DNA of 64,000 nt from Lactococcus allomyrinae (GCF_003627095.1 NZ_CP032627.1:1240001-1304000), one strand, 5' to 3'. Shown: positions 10,507-20,629, numbered from the stretch's first letter. Translations and numbers: made by a program. Notes: a model not told the origin generated them from the sequence alone.

Positions 10507-10542
10507 TTGACATTTATATTATAAAATTATAATATAATAATA
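10507..10542 (+). promoter_or_regulatory. arsR-like gene promoter and AT-rich operator; leaderless start
   Basis: TTGACA (10507-10512), 17-bp spacer, TAATAT (10530-10535). The predicted +1 is 10542, the A of the ATG, and there is no Shine-Dalgarno sequence. The spacer and -10 region form an AT-rich inverted repeat (TTATATTATAAAATTATAAT) of the type bound by SmtB/CzrA repressors. Confidence 0.7.
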
Positions 10543-10829
10543 TGACGAATTATAACGATATTGCAGAATTTTTTAAGCTTTTTTCAAATGAAGGACGTTT
10601 AAAAATTATCTCAACACTTGCTACGAGTGATGCGACTGTCAATGAAATTGTTGAAAAAAGCGGACTTTCTCAATCCCTTGTCAGTCAACAACTCAAGTTG
10701 CTCAAAACTGCTCGGATTTTAACAAGTGAAAAACGTGGAAAAACTGTAACATACAGTATTTATGACCGACACATTCTTCATCTGCTCAAGGATGTTTCAG
10801 AACATTTAGAGGAGCATTTAGATGAATAA
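10542..10829 (+). CDS. ArsR/SmtB-family metal-sensing repressor
   Basis: A 95-residue winged-helix protein; the recognition helix is in LSQSLVSQQLKLLKTARIL. The last helix has D75, H77, H88 and E91, the same spacing as the alpha-5 zinc site of SmtB (D104, H106, H117, E120), so zinc or cobalt sensing is likely. It overlaps the following CDF exporter by 8 bp and presumably represses that pair. The mRNA appears to be leaderless. Arsenic sensing is unlikely because the alpha-3 cysteine motif is absent. Confidence 0.9.
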   Translation: MTNYNDIAEFFKLFSNEGRLKIISTLATSDATVNEIVEKSGLSQSLVSQQLKLLKTARILTSEKRGKTVTYSIYDRHILHLLKDVSEHLEEHLDE

Positions 10830-11736
10830 AAAATTATTTTCTACAAAACATAAAAATCACCATCACACTTTGGATGCTTTGACTTCACAAAATGTCACAA
10901 TTGTTTTTGTACTCAACTTTTTCTTTGCAATTTTGGAGTTTATTTTTGGATTTTTATTTAATTCGACTGCGATACTATCTGATGCTGTTCATGATACAGG
11001 AGATGCTGTTGCTATTGGTTTAGCTTGGTTTTTCCAAAAATTCTCTAAGCGCGGTGAAGACAATAAATTTTCCTTTGGTTATCAGCGTTTTAGCCTTTTA
11101 GGAGCCGTGCTTACAAGTGTTATTTTGATTACTGGTAGTTTTGTTGTGCTCTTTGAGTCTGTACCTAGATTATTAAATCCGCAACCTGTTCAAGCTTCTG
11201 GAATGCTTGGTTTAGCGATTTTTGCAATTGTTGCCAACGGATTCGGAGCGTGGCTTCTTGCACGCGGTTCTTCTCGTAATGAAAGCATTTTAAATCTCCA
11301 TGCTTTGGAGGACGTATTGGGATGGCTTGGTGTTTTGATTGTTTCCATTACCCTCCATTTTGTGAATTGGTATTGGTTAGACCCACTTTTATCAATTGCT
11401 ATTGCACTCTTTATTTTGAGTAAGGCACTGCCGAAATTCGTGGGAACTTTACGCATTTTGCTAGAGTCTGTGCCACTTGATGTTGATTATTCTGATTTAC
11501 TTCTTGAATTGGAGAATCTTCCAGAAGTTCGTGCCATTACTCAGTTCATTATTTGGTCTATTGATGGTGAACAAAATGCTGCAATGATTCATATTTTGAT
11601 TCCTCAAAATCAAGATTTTACTACGGCAAAAGTTGCTGTTAGGAAGCTTTTAGAGGCACATCATGTTTGTCAATCTGCAATTGAGCTTGATGAAACACAG
11701 ATTGAACATGAGTGTCACTTGAAGTATGAAAAGTAA
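10822..11736 (+). CDS. CDF-family zinc (divalent cation) exporter
   Basis: A 304-residue cation diffusion facilitator that exchanges cytoplasmic Zn2+ for protons. It has six hydrophobic segments; the metal sites are HxxxD in segment 2 (H57, D61 in SDAVHDTGD) and HxxxD in segment 5 (HALED), the pattern of zinc-type members such as ZitB and CzcD. A histidine-rich N-terminus (KHKNHHH) may gather metal. A C-terminal cytoplasmic domain ends in HECHLKYEK. Overlap with the SmtB-like gene indicates co-expression. Confidence 0.9.
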   Translation: MNKKLFSTKHKNHHHTLDALTSQNVTIVFVLNFFFAILEFIFGFLFNSTAILSDAVHDTGDAVAIGLAWFFQKFSKRGEDNKFSFGYQRFSLLGAVLTSVILITGSFVVLFESVPRLLNPQPVQASGMLGLAIFAIVANGFGAWLLARGSSRNESILNLHALEDVLGWLGVLIVSITLHFVNWYWLDPLLSIAIALFILSKALPKFVGTLRILLESVPLDVDYSDLLLELENLPEVRAITQFIIWSIDGEQNAAMIHILIPQNQDFTTAKVAVRKLLEAHHVCQSAIELDETQIEHECHLKYEK

Positions 11737-11739
11737 AAA

Positions 11740-11766
11740 ACGACTTCTTACAGAGGTCGTTTTTTA
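11740..11766 (+). terminator. terminator after the cation exporter
   Basis: Arms ACGAC and GTCGT with a T-run; convergent with proA. A spaced CTGACAG/CTGTCAG pair follows at about 11770-11790. Confidence 0.8.
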
Positions 11767-11817
11767 TTAAACTTACTGACAGAAATCTGTCAGTGCTTAT
11801 CAACTTTTATCAGTTAT

Positions 11818-13059
11818 TTAGCGGGTTTGTCCTGTCCCGTCAATCAAAAATTTTGTGCTTGTCAGTGCATCAAGTCCCATTGGCCCTCGTGCATGAAGTT
11901 TTTGTGTGGAAATGCCAATTTCTGCTCCTAATCCGAAAACAAAACCGTCAGTGAAACGCGTAGAAGCATTGACATAAACAGCTGCCGAATCAATCTCATC
12001 TTGGAACTTTTGAGCGTTGAAATAATCATGGGTTACAATTGCTTCTGAATGATGACTTGTATATTTATTGATATGCTCAATGGCTTCGTCAAGGTTATCA
12101 ACGGTTTTGACAGATACCACATAATCTAGATATTCCGTCCGAAAATCTTCGTCAGTGGCTAACATAGCTTCTGTCAGTACTGACAGTGCTTTTTCATCAG
12201 CACGGAACTCAATTTTATGAACTTTGTCTATTTCTTTTTGTAATTCTGGTAAGAATTGGTCTACAATCTTTGCGTGAACAACGAGGCTTTCCGCAGCATT
12301 ACAAACACTTGGGCGCTGTGTTTTTGCATTGATGATAATTTTTATTGCCATCTCGAAATCAGCTGATTCATCAACAAAAATCGTACAATTTCCAACGCCT
12401 GTTTCAATGACTGGAACGGTTGCTTTTGCTTTAACTGTATTAATTAATCTACTACTGCCCCGTGGGATAAGGACATCAAGATAAGCGGTTGCCTGCATCA
12501 TTTTCTCAGCTTCTGCATGACTCGTATCGCTCAAAAGCTCTACTGCTGACTCCGGAAGATTACTACTTTTCAGATTTTCTTTGATAATTTTCACTAAAAC
12601 CATATTTGAAAACAAAGCATCTGAACCTCCACGTAAAAGCACTGAATTTCCCGTCTTAAAACACAGAGAAAACGCATCAATAGTCACGTTTGGGCGACTC
12701 TCAAAAATCATTCCGACAGCACCTAAAGGTACTTTTTTCTGCACAATTTTTAACCCGTCAAGATTCGTAAAACCTTGCACAAGCTGTCCAATCGGGTCAG
12801 GCAAACCAGCAACTTGTCGCAAGCCTACCGCCATATCAGCAATTCGAGTTTCTGTCAACCGCAAGCGGTCAACCATAATGTTGGAAATTCCATGCAATTG
12901 AGCTTTTTCCAAATCTTTTTGATTCTCTGACAAGATTCTGTCAGTATTTTCAATGAGACTATCAGCCAATTTTATCAAAAAATTATTCTTATCAATCGTC
13001 TGAACTTTCGAAAGCGCTCGGCTTGCTATTTTTACTTTTTGTCCAAGTTCCTCAATCAT
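11818..13059 (-). CDS. proA: glutamate-5-semialdehyde dehydrogenase (gamma-glutamyl phosphate reductase)
   Basis: Second step of proline synthesis: NADPH-dependent reduction of gamma-glutamyl phosphate. The 413-residue protein has the catalytic cysteine in [12 protein letters not shown] (C253), the nucleotide-binding motif [12 protein letters not shown] and the C-terminal [20 protein letters not shown] block. The 12-bp palindrome lies in frame near residue 293, encoding ALSVLTE in a surface segment that varies in the family. It is downstream of proB, 260 bp away, with a repeat element between them. Confidence 0.96.
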   Translation of the reverse strand: MIEELGQKVKIASRALSKVQTIDKNNFLIKLADSLIENTDRILSENQKDLEKAQLHGISNIMVDRLRLTETRIADMAVGLRQVAGLPDPIGQLVQGFTNLDGLKIVQKKVPLGAVGMIFESRPNVTIDAFSLCFKTGNSVLLRGGSDALFSNMVLVKIIKENLKSSNLPESAVELLSDTSHAEAEKMMQATAYLDVLIPRGSSRLINTVKAKATVPVIETGVGNCTIFVDESADFEMAIKIIINAKTQRPSVCNAAESLVVHAKIVDQFLPELQKEIDKVHKIEFRADEKALSVLTEAMLATDEDFRTEYLDYVVSVKTVDNLDEAIEHINKYTSHHSEAIVTHDYFNAQKFQDEIDSAAVYVNASTRFTDGFVFGLGAEIGISTQKLHARGPMGLDALTSTKFLIDGTGQTR

Positions 13060-13109
13060 TAATTTCCCTTCCTATTGACTAATATTGCTCAACTTTTAAT
13101 ACTGTTTAA

Positions 13110-13262
13110 CTTTCAAACATAGCACTTCTTCGCTCCGCTGTCTATTCGTTCTAAACCACCAAAGCTGGCAAGACGAAATGGTAAGAGCAAAAGACAGCAT
13201 ATCTGCTGTTCATCTAACAATCTACTAAGTAGAATTGAAGGTGAACTAATACAAAAGTTGCT
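13110..13262. repeat. intergenic repeat, family B (proB-proA gap)
   Basis: Contains blocks also found at 16035-16255, 40262-40500 and 56675-56875: a CTCCGCTGTC block, AAGAGCAAAAGACA, ATATCTGCTGTTCA and a closing GAACTAATACAAAAGTTG. Non-coding. Confidence 0.6.
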
Positions 13263-13319
13263 ATACTACAATGGATAAATCCAGAACGTTGTTATATCTA
13301 GAGTTTTATTCTGACAGAA

Positions 13320-14123
13320 TTATTTTCGATAAAAATAAGTGCCAATTTCTTTACCAGCAATGATTTCACGAATCTCACGGATTCTGGCACCATTTGTCAG
13401 CACCATTTCCTGCCTATTCTCAAATAAAATTTGTGCTGCAGACAACTTAGAAGTCATTCCGCCTGTACCAAAGCGACTCCCAGCTCCACCAGCCATTTCG
13501 CGCAACTCATCTGTGATTTCATGGATTTCTCTAAAAATCTGTGCATCATCATAGATTGTCGGATTTTTGTCATAAAGTCCATCAATATCAGACAGCATAA
13601 TCAGCAAGTCAGCATCCACAAGCTTCGCAACGATTGCACCGAGTTTATCATTATCACCAAACTTTGTCTGATGGTCCATTTCATCCACCGCAATGGCGTC
13701 ATTTTCATTGACAATCGGGATAATATTCATCGAAAGCAATGCTGAAAGCGCATTTTCTGCATTTTCCCGACTTGTTGGAAAATCAGTCACATCCCGTGTC
13801 AAAAGTAACTGAGAAACTTTCTGCGAGTAACGCCTAAACATCTGCGTATAAAGACTCATTAGCTCGACTTGACCAATTGATGCCAAAGCTTGCTGCGTTG
13901 CAATGTCGGCTGGTCGTTTATCCATTCCCAAAACATTTAATCCCACACCTACAGCACCTGATGTCACCAAAATCACTTCATAACCTTTATTATTCAAATC
14001 AGACAAAACAAAAGCAAGTTCATCAATATTTGATAAATTAATTTTTCCATTAGGTAAAATCAGCGAACTTGTTCCTATTTTTATCACAATTCGCCGAGAT
14101 TTCAAAATATTTCTTCTCGTCAT
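13320..14123 (-). CDS. proB: glutamate 5-kinase, short form without PUA domain
   Basis: First step of proline synthesis: ATP-dependent phosphorylation of glutamate. The 267 residues cover only the amino-acid-kinase domain ([60 protein letters not shown]); the C-terminal RNA-binding-like PUA domain of the ~370-residue enzymes is absent, as in other lactococcal and streptococcal ProB. The 153-bp gap upstream has an exact copy of the 12-bp palindrome at 14194. No ribosome site is striking at the ATG at 14123, so a start a little upstream is possible. Confidence 0.93.
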   Translation of the reverse strand: MTRRNILKSRRIVIKIGTSSLILPNGKINLSNIDELAFVLSDLNNKGYEVILVTSGAVGVGLNVLGMDKRPADIATQQALASIGQVELMSLYTQMFRRYSQKVSQLLLTRDVTDFPTSRENAENALSALLSMNIIPIVNENDAIAVDEMDHQTKFGDNDKLGAIVAKLVDADLLIMLSDIDGLYDKNPTIYDDAQIFREIHEITDELREMAGGAGSRFGTGGMTSKLSAAQILFENRQEMVLTNGARIREIREIIAGKEIGTYFYRK

Positions 14124-14276
14124 AATCTACAATTATACCAAATGAGGCGCAATTTTGCTGTAAAAAATCAATTTTTTCCTTGTAAAAGTTTCTGTCAGTG
14201 CTGACAAAAACTCCATCAGTACGGAATACACTTCCTACCTCTGTCAGCAAACCAATTCGCGAATCATCAATACTTA

Positions 14277-15772
14277 TCAACGTTTATCAATACTGACAGA
14301 ACGTTCCTCCAACATTTTTTTCACAAAATCAGGCATTTCGGAAGAAGCCAGTTTTTCATCAGTACTGGCAGCATTGTTGTCAGCACTCTTCTCAGCTACA
14401 GCATCCTCATAAGCAGATTGCTGTTGTTCATGCCCATCCAAGCGTTTCTCTCCAACAAGATTTTGAATAGCTGTGATGTCTTGAGAAACCTCTAAACATC
14501 CCAAATACTCACCTGTTTCCTCATCACGCATCGCAAAATATCGAATATAAACTTTTTTATTAAACCGATGCAAATCAATCCAAAACTCTGCTGAATCCCG
14601 AATTCCTGCATGAAAATCTTTCAAAATTTTATCCACAGCATCAAATGACTTTGGTGGATGACAATCAATTACCCGCCTACCTACAACAGATTTCGCACGT
14701 GGAAAAATCCGCTCACCACCAGAGAAAAACCGAACAATATCATCTTTATCCACAAAACTCAAATCTACAGGCAAAACGTTAAACAATGCAGTCAATTCAT
14801 TAAGGCGCATAATCCCAGTTGGCAACACGACTACACCGTCACCCTGTGCCTTTTCCCAGTCATACTGCCGCTTAACACGTTTGGGTTTGACAACTTCAGC
14901 ACCACCATCTGCCGCAATCGCCGCCGTCATCGCCTTCGCCGACTCAATCGCAGCAAGCCGCTCTGGTTCTCGTTCAGCTTCAAGCGCACGTGATTCACTT
15001 GAGGCTTTCCATTTCAAAGGTTCTGCGATAAATGAGTAACCAATCTCACCAGAATCTCGCTCAATCTGCTCCCAGTCATCCAAAGAAAAGACATCCAAAC
15101 ACATTGGAATCATGATCGCCTCTTCCTTAAAAATCATCTCTTCAATCTCAGTAATCACATCATCCAGCATCTCACGCAAAGCATTCAAAGCAACTCTATC
15201 TGTTTTAAGATAGACTAACAACTCTTTTACCATGTCGCGCACAGCATCATCCACACCCCACATCACCTTTGGTGGCGCTGTAATACCATATTTCTCCATG
15301 TAACTGAAAATCAATGTTTCTTTTCTCGTATAATGTTTGTCAATATTATACAAATCTTTGAGTGCAGCAACCAAGCGTTCTAGAAGTTGCCACTCTCCCT
15401 TTTCAATCTTTGCAAAAACCCAACGAATTTCATCATTAAGAAGTGATCCAATGACTTGATTCTCAAGTTTCAGCGTATATACAGGATGTCCAGGCGTATT
15501 TTCTTCTAAAGAGGATTTATGAATATCCTTGATTGAACCCTTAAAAACCGCTGCGTGAACATTACATAACTTTTGAATTTCTGATGGATTCAATCCTCCC
15601 TGAATCAAAGCTTTTTCTGCACCAGTAATCTCTGAAACATCCACACCATCAAACTCTTCATTAAAAATTTTCTTTGCTTCCTCAAAAGAACCCCTTCATG
15701 AAGCAAAGTTAAAATCTCAACAATTCTTTTTTGACGGTCAACCGTTGTTGACTTTTTCATATCTTTATTCAT
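14277..15772 (-). pseudogene. DUF438 and PAS domain protein, N-terminus shifted by a one-base deletion
   Basis: An intact frame of 455 residues (15644-14277) has DUF438 at the N-terminus (ALIQGGLNPSEIQKLCNVHA), a hemerythrin-like middle part (TRKETLIFSYMEKYGITAPP) and a C-terminal PAS domain ending EYLGCLEVSQDITAIQNL. The true start is probably the ATG at 15772 (GGAG 7 bases upstream): MNKDMKKSTTVDRQKRIVEI continues to LLHEG, then one missing G in the C4 run at 15691-15694 (plus strand) shifts the frame. Restoring it gives EGGSFEEAKKIFNEEFDG, the expected DUF438 start. The family often sits beside DUF1858 proteins, as here; its biochemical role is not established. Confidence 0.8.
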
Positions 15773-15796
15773 TTTTTATCTCCATTACAAATCATT

Positions 15797-16255
15797 TCAG
15801 GGCACGCACTTCGTGTGCCGTTCTGTGAACGGTCTACACTCGTTTCACCACAGGTATGCATAAAGCAGCAAAGCAAACGTTGTCCCTTGCTTACTCGTAT
15901 TTTCGCTCCGCTATCCATCCACCGCAGGTATCCATTCGCTCTATCTCCACTTTACTCTGCTTCCGATTTCACTAAGCCACTAGGTGAAACAACTAGCATA
16001 TCTGTTGCTACTCGTCAACGTCTATAAAATAGTAAGTTGCTACGTGCTTCACACGCCGTTCTACGAACGGTCTACGCAACCACTGTCCGTCTGCTTGCTA
16101 AAGTAGCAAGAGCAAAAGACAAAGCAACAAGGCAAAATGGTTCGCTATGGTACTAAAGTATCAAGTCAGAATGGTAAGAGCAAAAAGCAGTCTATCTGCA
16201 GTTCAATTATTAAATCTGCACTAGCGGATTACTAGTACAAAGTTGTTTAGATATT
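15797..16255. repeat. two intergenic repeat units between DUF438 and DUF1858 genes
   Basis: Unit one (15797-16020) and unit two (16035-16255) both hold GCCGTTCT..GAACGGTCTAC inverted-repeat blocks and AAAGCAGCAAAGCAAA-like segments; unit two ends in CTAGTACAAAGTTG. They fill most of the 508-bp gap, and no gene is seen in it. Confidence 0.6.
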
Positions 16256-16280
16256 AACCAATGTAAGGAATATTTAGAAA

Positions 16281-16517
16281 TTAAACGGTGTCAGAGCTTA
16301 CAAATTCAAAACCATTTTCAGCAAAGACTCGCACAATCTCCTCCCAGTCAATATGTTTCATCTTAGCTCCCATAGGAATTGTTGCCATTCGTCCCGCTGT
16401 TTGTAGCATTCCTGGCATTTTAATTTCGTGAAATCCTAATTCGTCCATCAACTCCACAATTTCAGGATAGGCTGTCGCCAAATCATAAAGTTTCGCATCT
16501 ATATTAAGTTGAATCAT
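16281..16517 (-). CDS. DUF1858 domain protein
   Basis: A 78-residue protein with the DUF1858 pattern: an N-terminal segment that names a target state (YPEIVELMDELGF), a central glycine/methionine stretch (MPGMLQTAGRMATIPMGAKMK) and a short acidic C-terminus. Many members are fused to, or next to, DUF438/hemerythrin proteins, and the DUF438 gene follows here on the same strand. Function unknown; a link to redox or nitric-oxide metabolism is suggested only by genomic association. Confidence 0.85.
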   Translation of the reverse strand: MIQLNIDAKLYDLATAYPEIVELMDELGFHEIKMPGMLQTAGRMATIPMGAKMKHIDWEEIVRVFAENGFEFVSSDTV

Positions 16518-16547
16518 CTTCTTTTCTCCATCTCACACTGTTCTATT

Positions 16548-16643
16548 TCTATATCTTGGTCCATTGTAAAAATCAACAATCCTTTAATCACAGAAATGAA
16601 AGTTTTCGTCAATATAAACTACCACTTGTGATTAACACATCAC
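16548..16643 (-). promoter_or_regulatory. promoter of the DUF1858 gene with upstream dyad
   Basis: TTGATT (16571-16576), 17-bp spacer, TATAGA (16548-16553). About 50 bp further upstream, GTGAT-6 bp-ATCAC (16628-16643) has the shape of a Crp/Fnr-type site. Beyond it, 16650-16847 holds only a weak hairpin (GGTTCT/AGAACC near 16810-16827) after the acetyltransferase gene. Confidence 0.45.
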
Positions 16644-16847
16644 GCAAGTCAAAGTTGCACATAAGAAAAATACCAGTTTTTTCATGACTTTGTTTGCTGT
16701 AAAAAGTTTTTGACACCTTATTTTAACAAAATATCTCTTATTTGAACAGAAAGAAAAAAACCTAGATTCCTCAAAATCCAAGCTTAATCTCATTTTTTAG
16801 GAGCTACGAGGTTCTACTCACAGAACCGTTGCCATTTATTTATACTT

Positions 16848-17357
16848 TCAGTGTTGCGAACTCAATTTATACCAAAAAACGTCACACCAATTTCCATCAT
16901 TATCTTGACTTGCTTTCCTTCCAATTTTATACAAGTCAAATCCCAGTTTTCTCATCAACGCTCCTGATTTGTCGTTATCCAAAGTTTCCGCCACAATTTC
17001 ATCAACTCCTAATTGTTCAAATGCACACTCAATCAATCGTGTAACCCCTTCATAAGCGTAACCTTTACGCCAATAATTATGATTTATCCACCATCCTATT
17101 TCAAAAACATTATCTTGTTCTGAAGAAAATGGCTTAAATAGCAGATAACCCAGCATTTTTCCATTCATTTTTTCTTCTACTGCGAAGGCTTTTCTCCCAC
17201 TGATACAAAAGTTCTGCAAAAATTCCTCGGTTTGCTTTAAAGAATAGAGGGGTTCACAAAATCTCATCGTTTCTCTATCTCCAAAAATTTCTTGCAAATC
17301 TTCTAAATCGCTCTCTTTAAAATCACGTAAAATCAGACGCTCCGATTCAATTTCCAT
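16848..17357 (-). CDS. GNAT-family N-acetyltransferase (RimJ/RimL type)
   Basis: A 169-residue protein opening with MEIESERLILRDFKESDLED, typical of RimJ/RimL acetyltransferases, with EIGWWINHNYWRKGYAYEGV supplying the acetyl-CoA pyrophosphate loop (normally Q/RxxGxG/A; here RKGYAYE) and ETLDNDKSGALMRKLGF the late core. The substrate cannot be told. It is a single gene flanked by intergenic repeat material on its upstream side. Confidence 0.85.
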   Translation of the reverse strand: MEIESERLILRDFKESDLEDLQEIFGDRETMRFCEPLYSLKQTEEFLQNFCISGRKAFAVEEKMNGKMLGYLLFKPFSSEQDNVFEIGWWINHNYWRKGYAYEGVTRLIECAFEQLGVDEIVAETLDNDKSGALMRKLGFDLYKIGRKASQDNDGNWCDVFWYKLSSQH

Positions 17358-17399
17358 CGTATTCCCATTCTCCTAATACTTGTTTAACTTCTGAGATAC

Positions 17400-17610
17400 T
17401 CCGCCGCGCCACATTGTCAACAGGCTAGGTGTTCATTCGCTCTATCTCCAGTTACGCTGTCCACTGAAGCACCTAGCTTTAAACTCTGGGGTAATCGCTG
17501 TGGTAACCTGATAAAGCAGCAAGGCAAAAGGGTTTGCTACGATATCCGTTTGCTTAACAAGCGCCAGTATAACCGCAGTTAATCTGACTAATCAACTAAA
17601 ATTGTTTAGT
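17400..17610. repeat. intergenic repeat, family B-like (azlD to acetyltransferase gap)
   Basis: Shares TTCATTCGCTCTATCTCCA with 15920-15945 and 47040-47060, AAAGCAGCAAGGCAAAAGG with other units, and a closing GATTAGCCAGTATAAAG. Non-coding. Confidence 0.5.
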
Positions 17611-17612
17611 GA

Positions 17613-17948
17613 TTAGCCAGTATAAAGCACCAGCTGCACAATTGCTAAAGATACAATCCCAACAAGAACAATAATCAACAAATTTTTAGTCAAGATTGCT
17701 GCTATTACTGTTGGGATAGAGGCCCACAAATTATTCCAATCTACTGAGGGAAAATGTCCCAAATGTTGCACAAATAGATTGGATACCCATAGTGCAGACA
17801 TAATCACAATCGGAACAAAGCTTAAATACTCGACTAAAAGCTTAGGTAAAGTCATTTTTTTTAGCAAAATAAAAGGAAGAACGCGCGAAAGCCAAGTCAC
17901 AAGTCCACATCCTAAGATAGTTAATAAAGTAAATTCAAAAGAAGACAC
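17613..17948 (-). CDS. azlD: AzlD-family branched-chain amino acid exporter small subunit
   Basis: About 111 residues with four hydrophobic segments (LLTILGCGLVTWLSRVLPFI, YLSFVPIVIMSALWVSNLF, SIPTVIAAILTKNLLIIVLV). AzlD pairs with AzlC to export branched-chain amino acids or analogues. I place the start at the GTG at 17948 (MSSFEFTLL), behind GGGGG-rich sequence, giving a 14-bp overlap with azlC; an ATG at 17978 would add ten residues with no family likeness. Confidence 0.85.
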   Translation of the reverse strand: MSSFEFTLLTILGCGLVTWLSRVLPFILLKKMTLPKLLVEYLSFVPIVIMSALWVSNLFVQHLGHFPSVDWNNLWASIPTVIAAILTKNLLIIVLVGIVSLAIVQLVLYTG

Positions 17949-18641
17949 GTTTAACCCCCACTCCCACAGCACACGCAATCAAAGTCACAAATAGGACAAG
18001 CAAATTACTCGGAATAATCATCAAACCAAAATAGAATAAAACAAAAGTTATTCCAATCATTATTAATTGAAGGAGCTTTCCTAAACTTTTATCGCTAATG
18101 AGTTGCAAATATAAAAGACCGATAAACATCGCAATAACTGCAAATCCCAAGCCCAATTTTCTGGGTCTGTCAAGAGGTTTCCTAGTAACGCTCCAACAAC
18201 AGTCGCCACATTCCAAACCATATAAGACAAGAGATTTGCTGCATTAAACCAAGGAAAACTAAGTTTTCCTCCTGTATAATTTTGCTTGTTCATCCCTAGT
18301 GCGAAGCTTTCATCTGTCAACAAAGTGCCCAGAAAAATATTTTTGAGCAAACTTTCTTTTTTAAAGTAAGAGGCAGTGGTCATGCTCATCAAAATCATAC
18401 GTGAATTAACCAAAAATACACTCAAAATAATTGATAGAATAGGACTTTTATCAGCAAGTAGTGTAATCATGATAAACTGAGCTGAACCAGCATATACAAT
18501 CAGCGACAACAAAAAAACAACCAATACGCTAAAATTAGCCGCATGCCCAATCATTCCAAACGCCAAACCAATTCCTATGTAACCAAAAACAGTTGGCAAA
18601 GTATCTCGCAATCCTTGTTTAAAAGTCAGTTCTGAATTCAT
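17935..18641 (-). pseudogene. azlC: AzlC-family branched-chain amino acid permease, frameshifted
   Basis: From the ATG at 18641 the frame reads MNSELTFKQGLRDTLPTVFG through SFALGMNKQNYTGGKLSFPW to NLLTDPEN, then continues out of frame to a false stop at 18081. The expected sequence, LGLGFAVIAMFIGLLYLQLI and on to GVGVKRVFF, is in the next frame. Restoring one base in the A/T run at 18155-18160 rejoins a protein of about 235 residues, normal for AzlC. It is co-transcribed with azlD. Confidence 0.8.
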
Positions 18642-18836
18642 AATCTCTCAAATTTCTAATACTATTTACTTCTAAACACAACTTACTTTACTGAAATCGT
18701 AGAGGCTGCATTTTATATTAATACGATAAATAATAAAAGTTTGTTTTTCTTGCCCTCATACTAAATAATGTCTTTAGCAAATAAGCAAATCCATCTTGAA
18801 TCGCTCGAAAATAAAATAGTATGTCTGTCCATTATA

Positions 18837-18860
18837 TAAAAAAACAGGAAATTTTTCCTG
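18837..18860 (-). terminator. terminator downstream of ffh
   Basis: Arms CAGGAAA and TTTCCTG (18845-18860) followed by seven T on the minus strand. It lies about 215 nt past the ffh stop, leaving a long 3' untranslated region (18861-19075) in which I see no gene. 18642-18836 is the azlC upstream region. Confidence 0.8.
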
Positions 18861-19075
18861 CTCTAATAGTATTCATCTAAGTTTTGCTATTGTTTTATTT
18901 CTAACGGAAACCTTTATTTGTACCAAGGATACAGATAGGAAAACAATACTTTTATCTTTCCACAGTCTTGATAAGTGTATCAAACAAAAGATATATTTTT
19001 CATGGATCATTCCGTATTGTGCTTTAGAGCCCTAAAATACGTGGACAGCTGACGTAACCTAAATCAAAGCAACTA

Positions 19076-20629
19076 CTATTTTTTCTTTTTACCTTTTTTC
19101 ATTTTCTTTTGGGCTCTTTTCATTGCTTGCTTCATGGCAAATTCAGTAGCTTTTCCTTTAAGACCTCCACCGAACATTGAAGACATATCTGGTGTTCCAC
19201 TGCCTCCCATCATGCCTGATAAATCTCCTAATTGACTCATATCAGGCATTCCTGCAGGTAGCTTCCCATTTTTAGGAAGGTTAGGCATACTCGTACCGCC
19301 CATCATTTTTTGCATCATTGCATTCATATCACCATTCATGATACCTTGCATCATTTCTTTAGACTGATTGAACTGCTTGATAAATTTGTTTACTTCAATA
19401 AATGAATTTCCCGAACCTGTGGCGATGCGTCGTCTTCTAGCTGGTGATAAATCCACTTCAAGATGGCGTTCTGCTGGTGTCATTGACAAAACCATCGCAC
19501 GTTTTCTTGCGATATCTTTAGGATCAACTTTGACTTTGTCAAGTCCAGGCATTTGCGACATTCCAGGAATCATCTTCATAATATCTTCCATTGGCCCCAT
19601 GTTAGTCACTTGGTCAAGTTGTTCAACAAAATCTTCAAAATCAAAACGATTTTCTGCCATTTTTTCGGCAAGTTTTACAGATTGTTCCTCATCAAATTGT
19701 GCCTGCGCCTTTTCAATCAGCGTAAGCATATCACCCATACCAAGAATTCTTGAACTCATCCGATCTGGATAAAATGTTTCAAGATCTGTTAATTTTTCAC
19801 CTGTCCCAGTGAATTTAATCGGTTTCCCTGTGATTTCTCGAATAGATAGCGCCGCACCACCACGCGTGTCACCATCAAGTTTTGTGATAATCACACCTGT
19901 GATATCTAGTTTTTCATCAAATGTTTTAGCAACCTGTGCTGCCACTTGTCCTGTCATTGCATCAACGACAAGTAAAATTTCTGTTGGTTGCGCAAGAGCC
20001 TTGATTTGGTGCAACTCATCCATAAGTCTATCATCAATTTCAAGGCGACCTGCTGTATCAATCAATACATAATCTTTGCGTTCTTCTCGCGCTTTTTCTA
20101 ATCCATTTCTAACAATATTAACAGGATTTTCTGCTGTCCCTTCATCATAAACTGGAACATCAAGCTGAACACCTAAGGTCTTTAACTGGTCAATTGCTGC
20201 TGGTCTGTAAACGTCGGCAGCAATCATTAAAGGACGAGCATTTTGCTCCTCTTTGAGTTTTTTAGCAAGTTTTCCAGCAAACGTTGTTTTACCAGCCCCT
20301 TGTAGACCAACCATCATGATAATTGTAGGAATTTTGGGGGATTTGAGAAGTTCTGCTTCTCCCCCTCCAAGAATCGCTGTTAATTCTTCGTCTACAATTT
20401 TTATCACTTGTTGAGCGGGATTGAGTGCCTCTGAGACCTCCGTACCAATCGTACGTTCACGAATCGCTTTGATAAATTTTTTGACAACAGGAAGTGCAAC
20501 GTCAGCTTCTAAAAGCGCTACACGTATCTCTTTGGTGATTTCCGCTATATCTGTTTCTGTAATTTTTTTCTTTCCACGTAAATTTTTAAAAACGTTCTGC
20601 AAACGTTCGGTCAAATTCTCAAATGCCAT
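19076..20629 (-). CDS. ffh: signal recognition particle protein (SRP54 GTPase)
   Basis: Binds signal peptides and SRP RNA and delivers ribosomes to FtsY at the membrane. The 517-residue protein has the N domain (MAFENLTERLQNVFKNLRGK), the G domain with the P-loop GLQGAGKTT (about 108-116), DTAGR and TKLDGDTRGGAA, then the methionine-rich M domain (MMQGIMNGDMNAMMQKMMGG) and a lysine-rich tail. Length and domains are normal. Stand-alone here, with no ylxM directly upstream. Confidence 0.97.
   Translation of the reverse strand: MAFENLTERLQNVFKNLRGKKKITETDIAEITKEIRVALLEADVALPVVKKFIKAIRERTIGTEVSEALNPAQQVIKIVDEELTAILGGGEAELLKSPKIPTIIMMVGLQGAGKTTFAGKLAKKLKEEQNARPLMIAADVYRPAAIDQLKTLGVQLDVPVYDEGTAENPVNIVRNGLEKAREERKDYVLIDTAGRLEIDDRLMDELHQIKALAQPTEILLVVDAMTGQVAAQVAKTFDEKLDITGVIITKLDGDTRGGAALSIREITGKPIKFTGTGEKLTDLETFYPDRMSSRILGMGDMLTLIEKAQAQFDEEQSVKLAEKMAENRFDFEDFVEQLDQVTNMGPMEDIMKMIPGMSQMPGLDKVKVDPKDIARKRAMVLSMTPAERHLEVDLSPARRRRIATGSGNSFIEVNKFIKQFNQSKEMMQGIMNGDMNAMMQKMMGGTSMPNLPKNGKLPAGMPDMSQLGDLSGMMGGSGTPDMSSMFGGGLKGKATEFAMKQAMKRAQKKMKKGKKKK

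Noticed and set aside
14050-14280. A 76-codon minus-strand frame starting in the DUF438 stop codon
   Set aside because: It overlaps the first 74 bp of proB in another frame, resembles no family, and contains the palindrome in its middle; probably chance.
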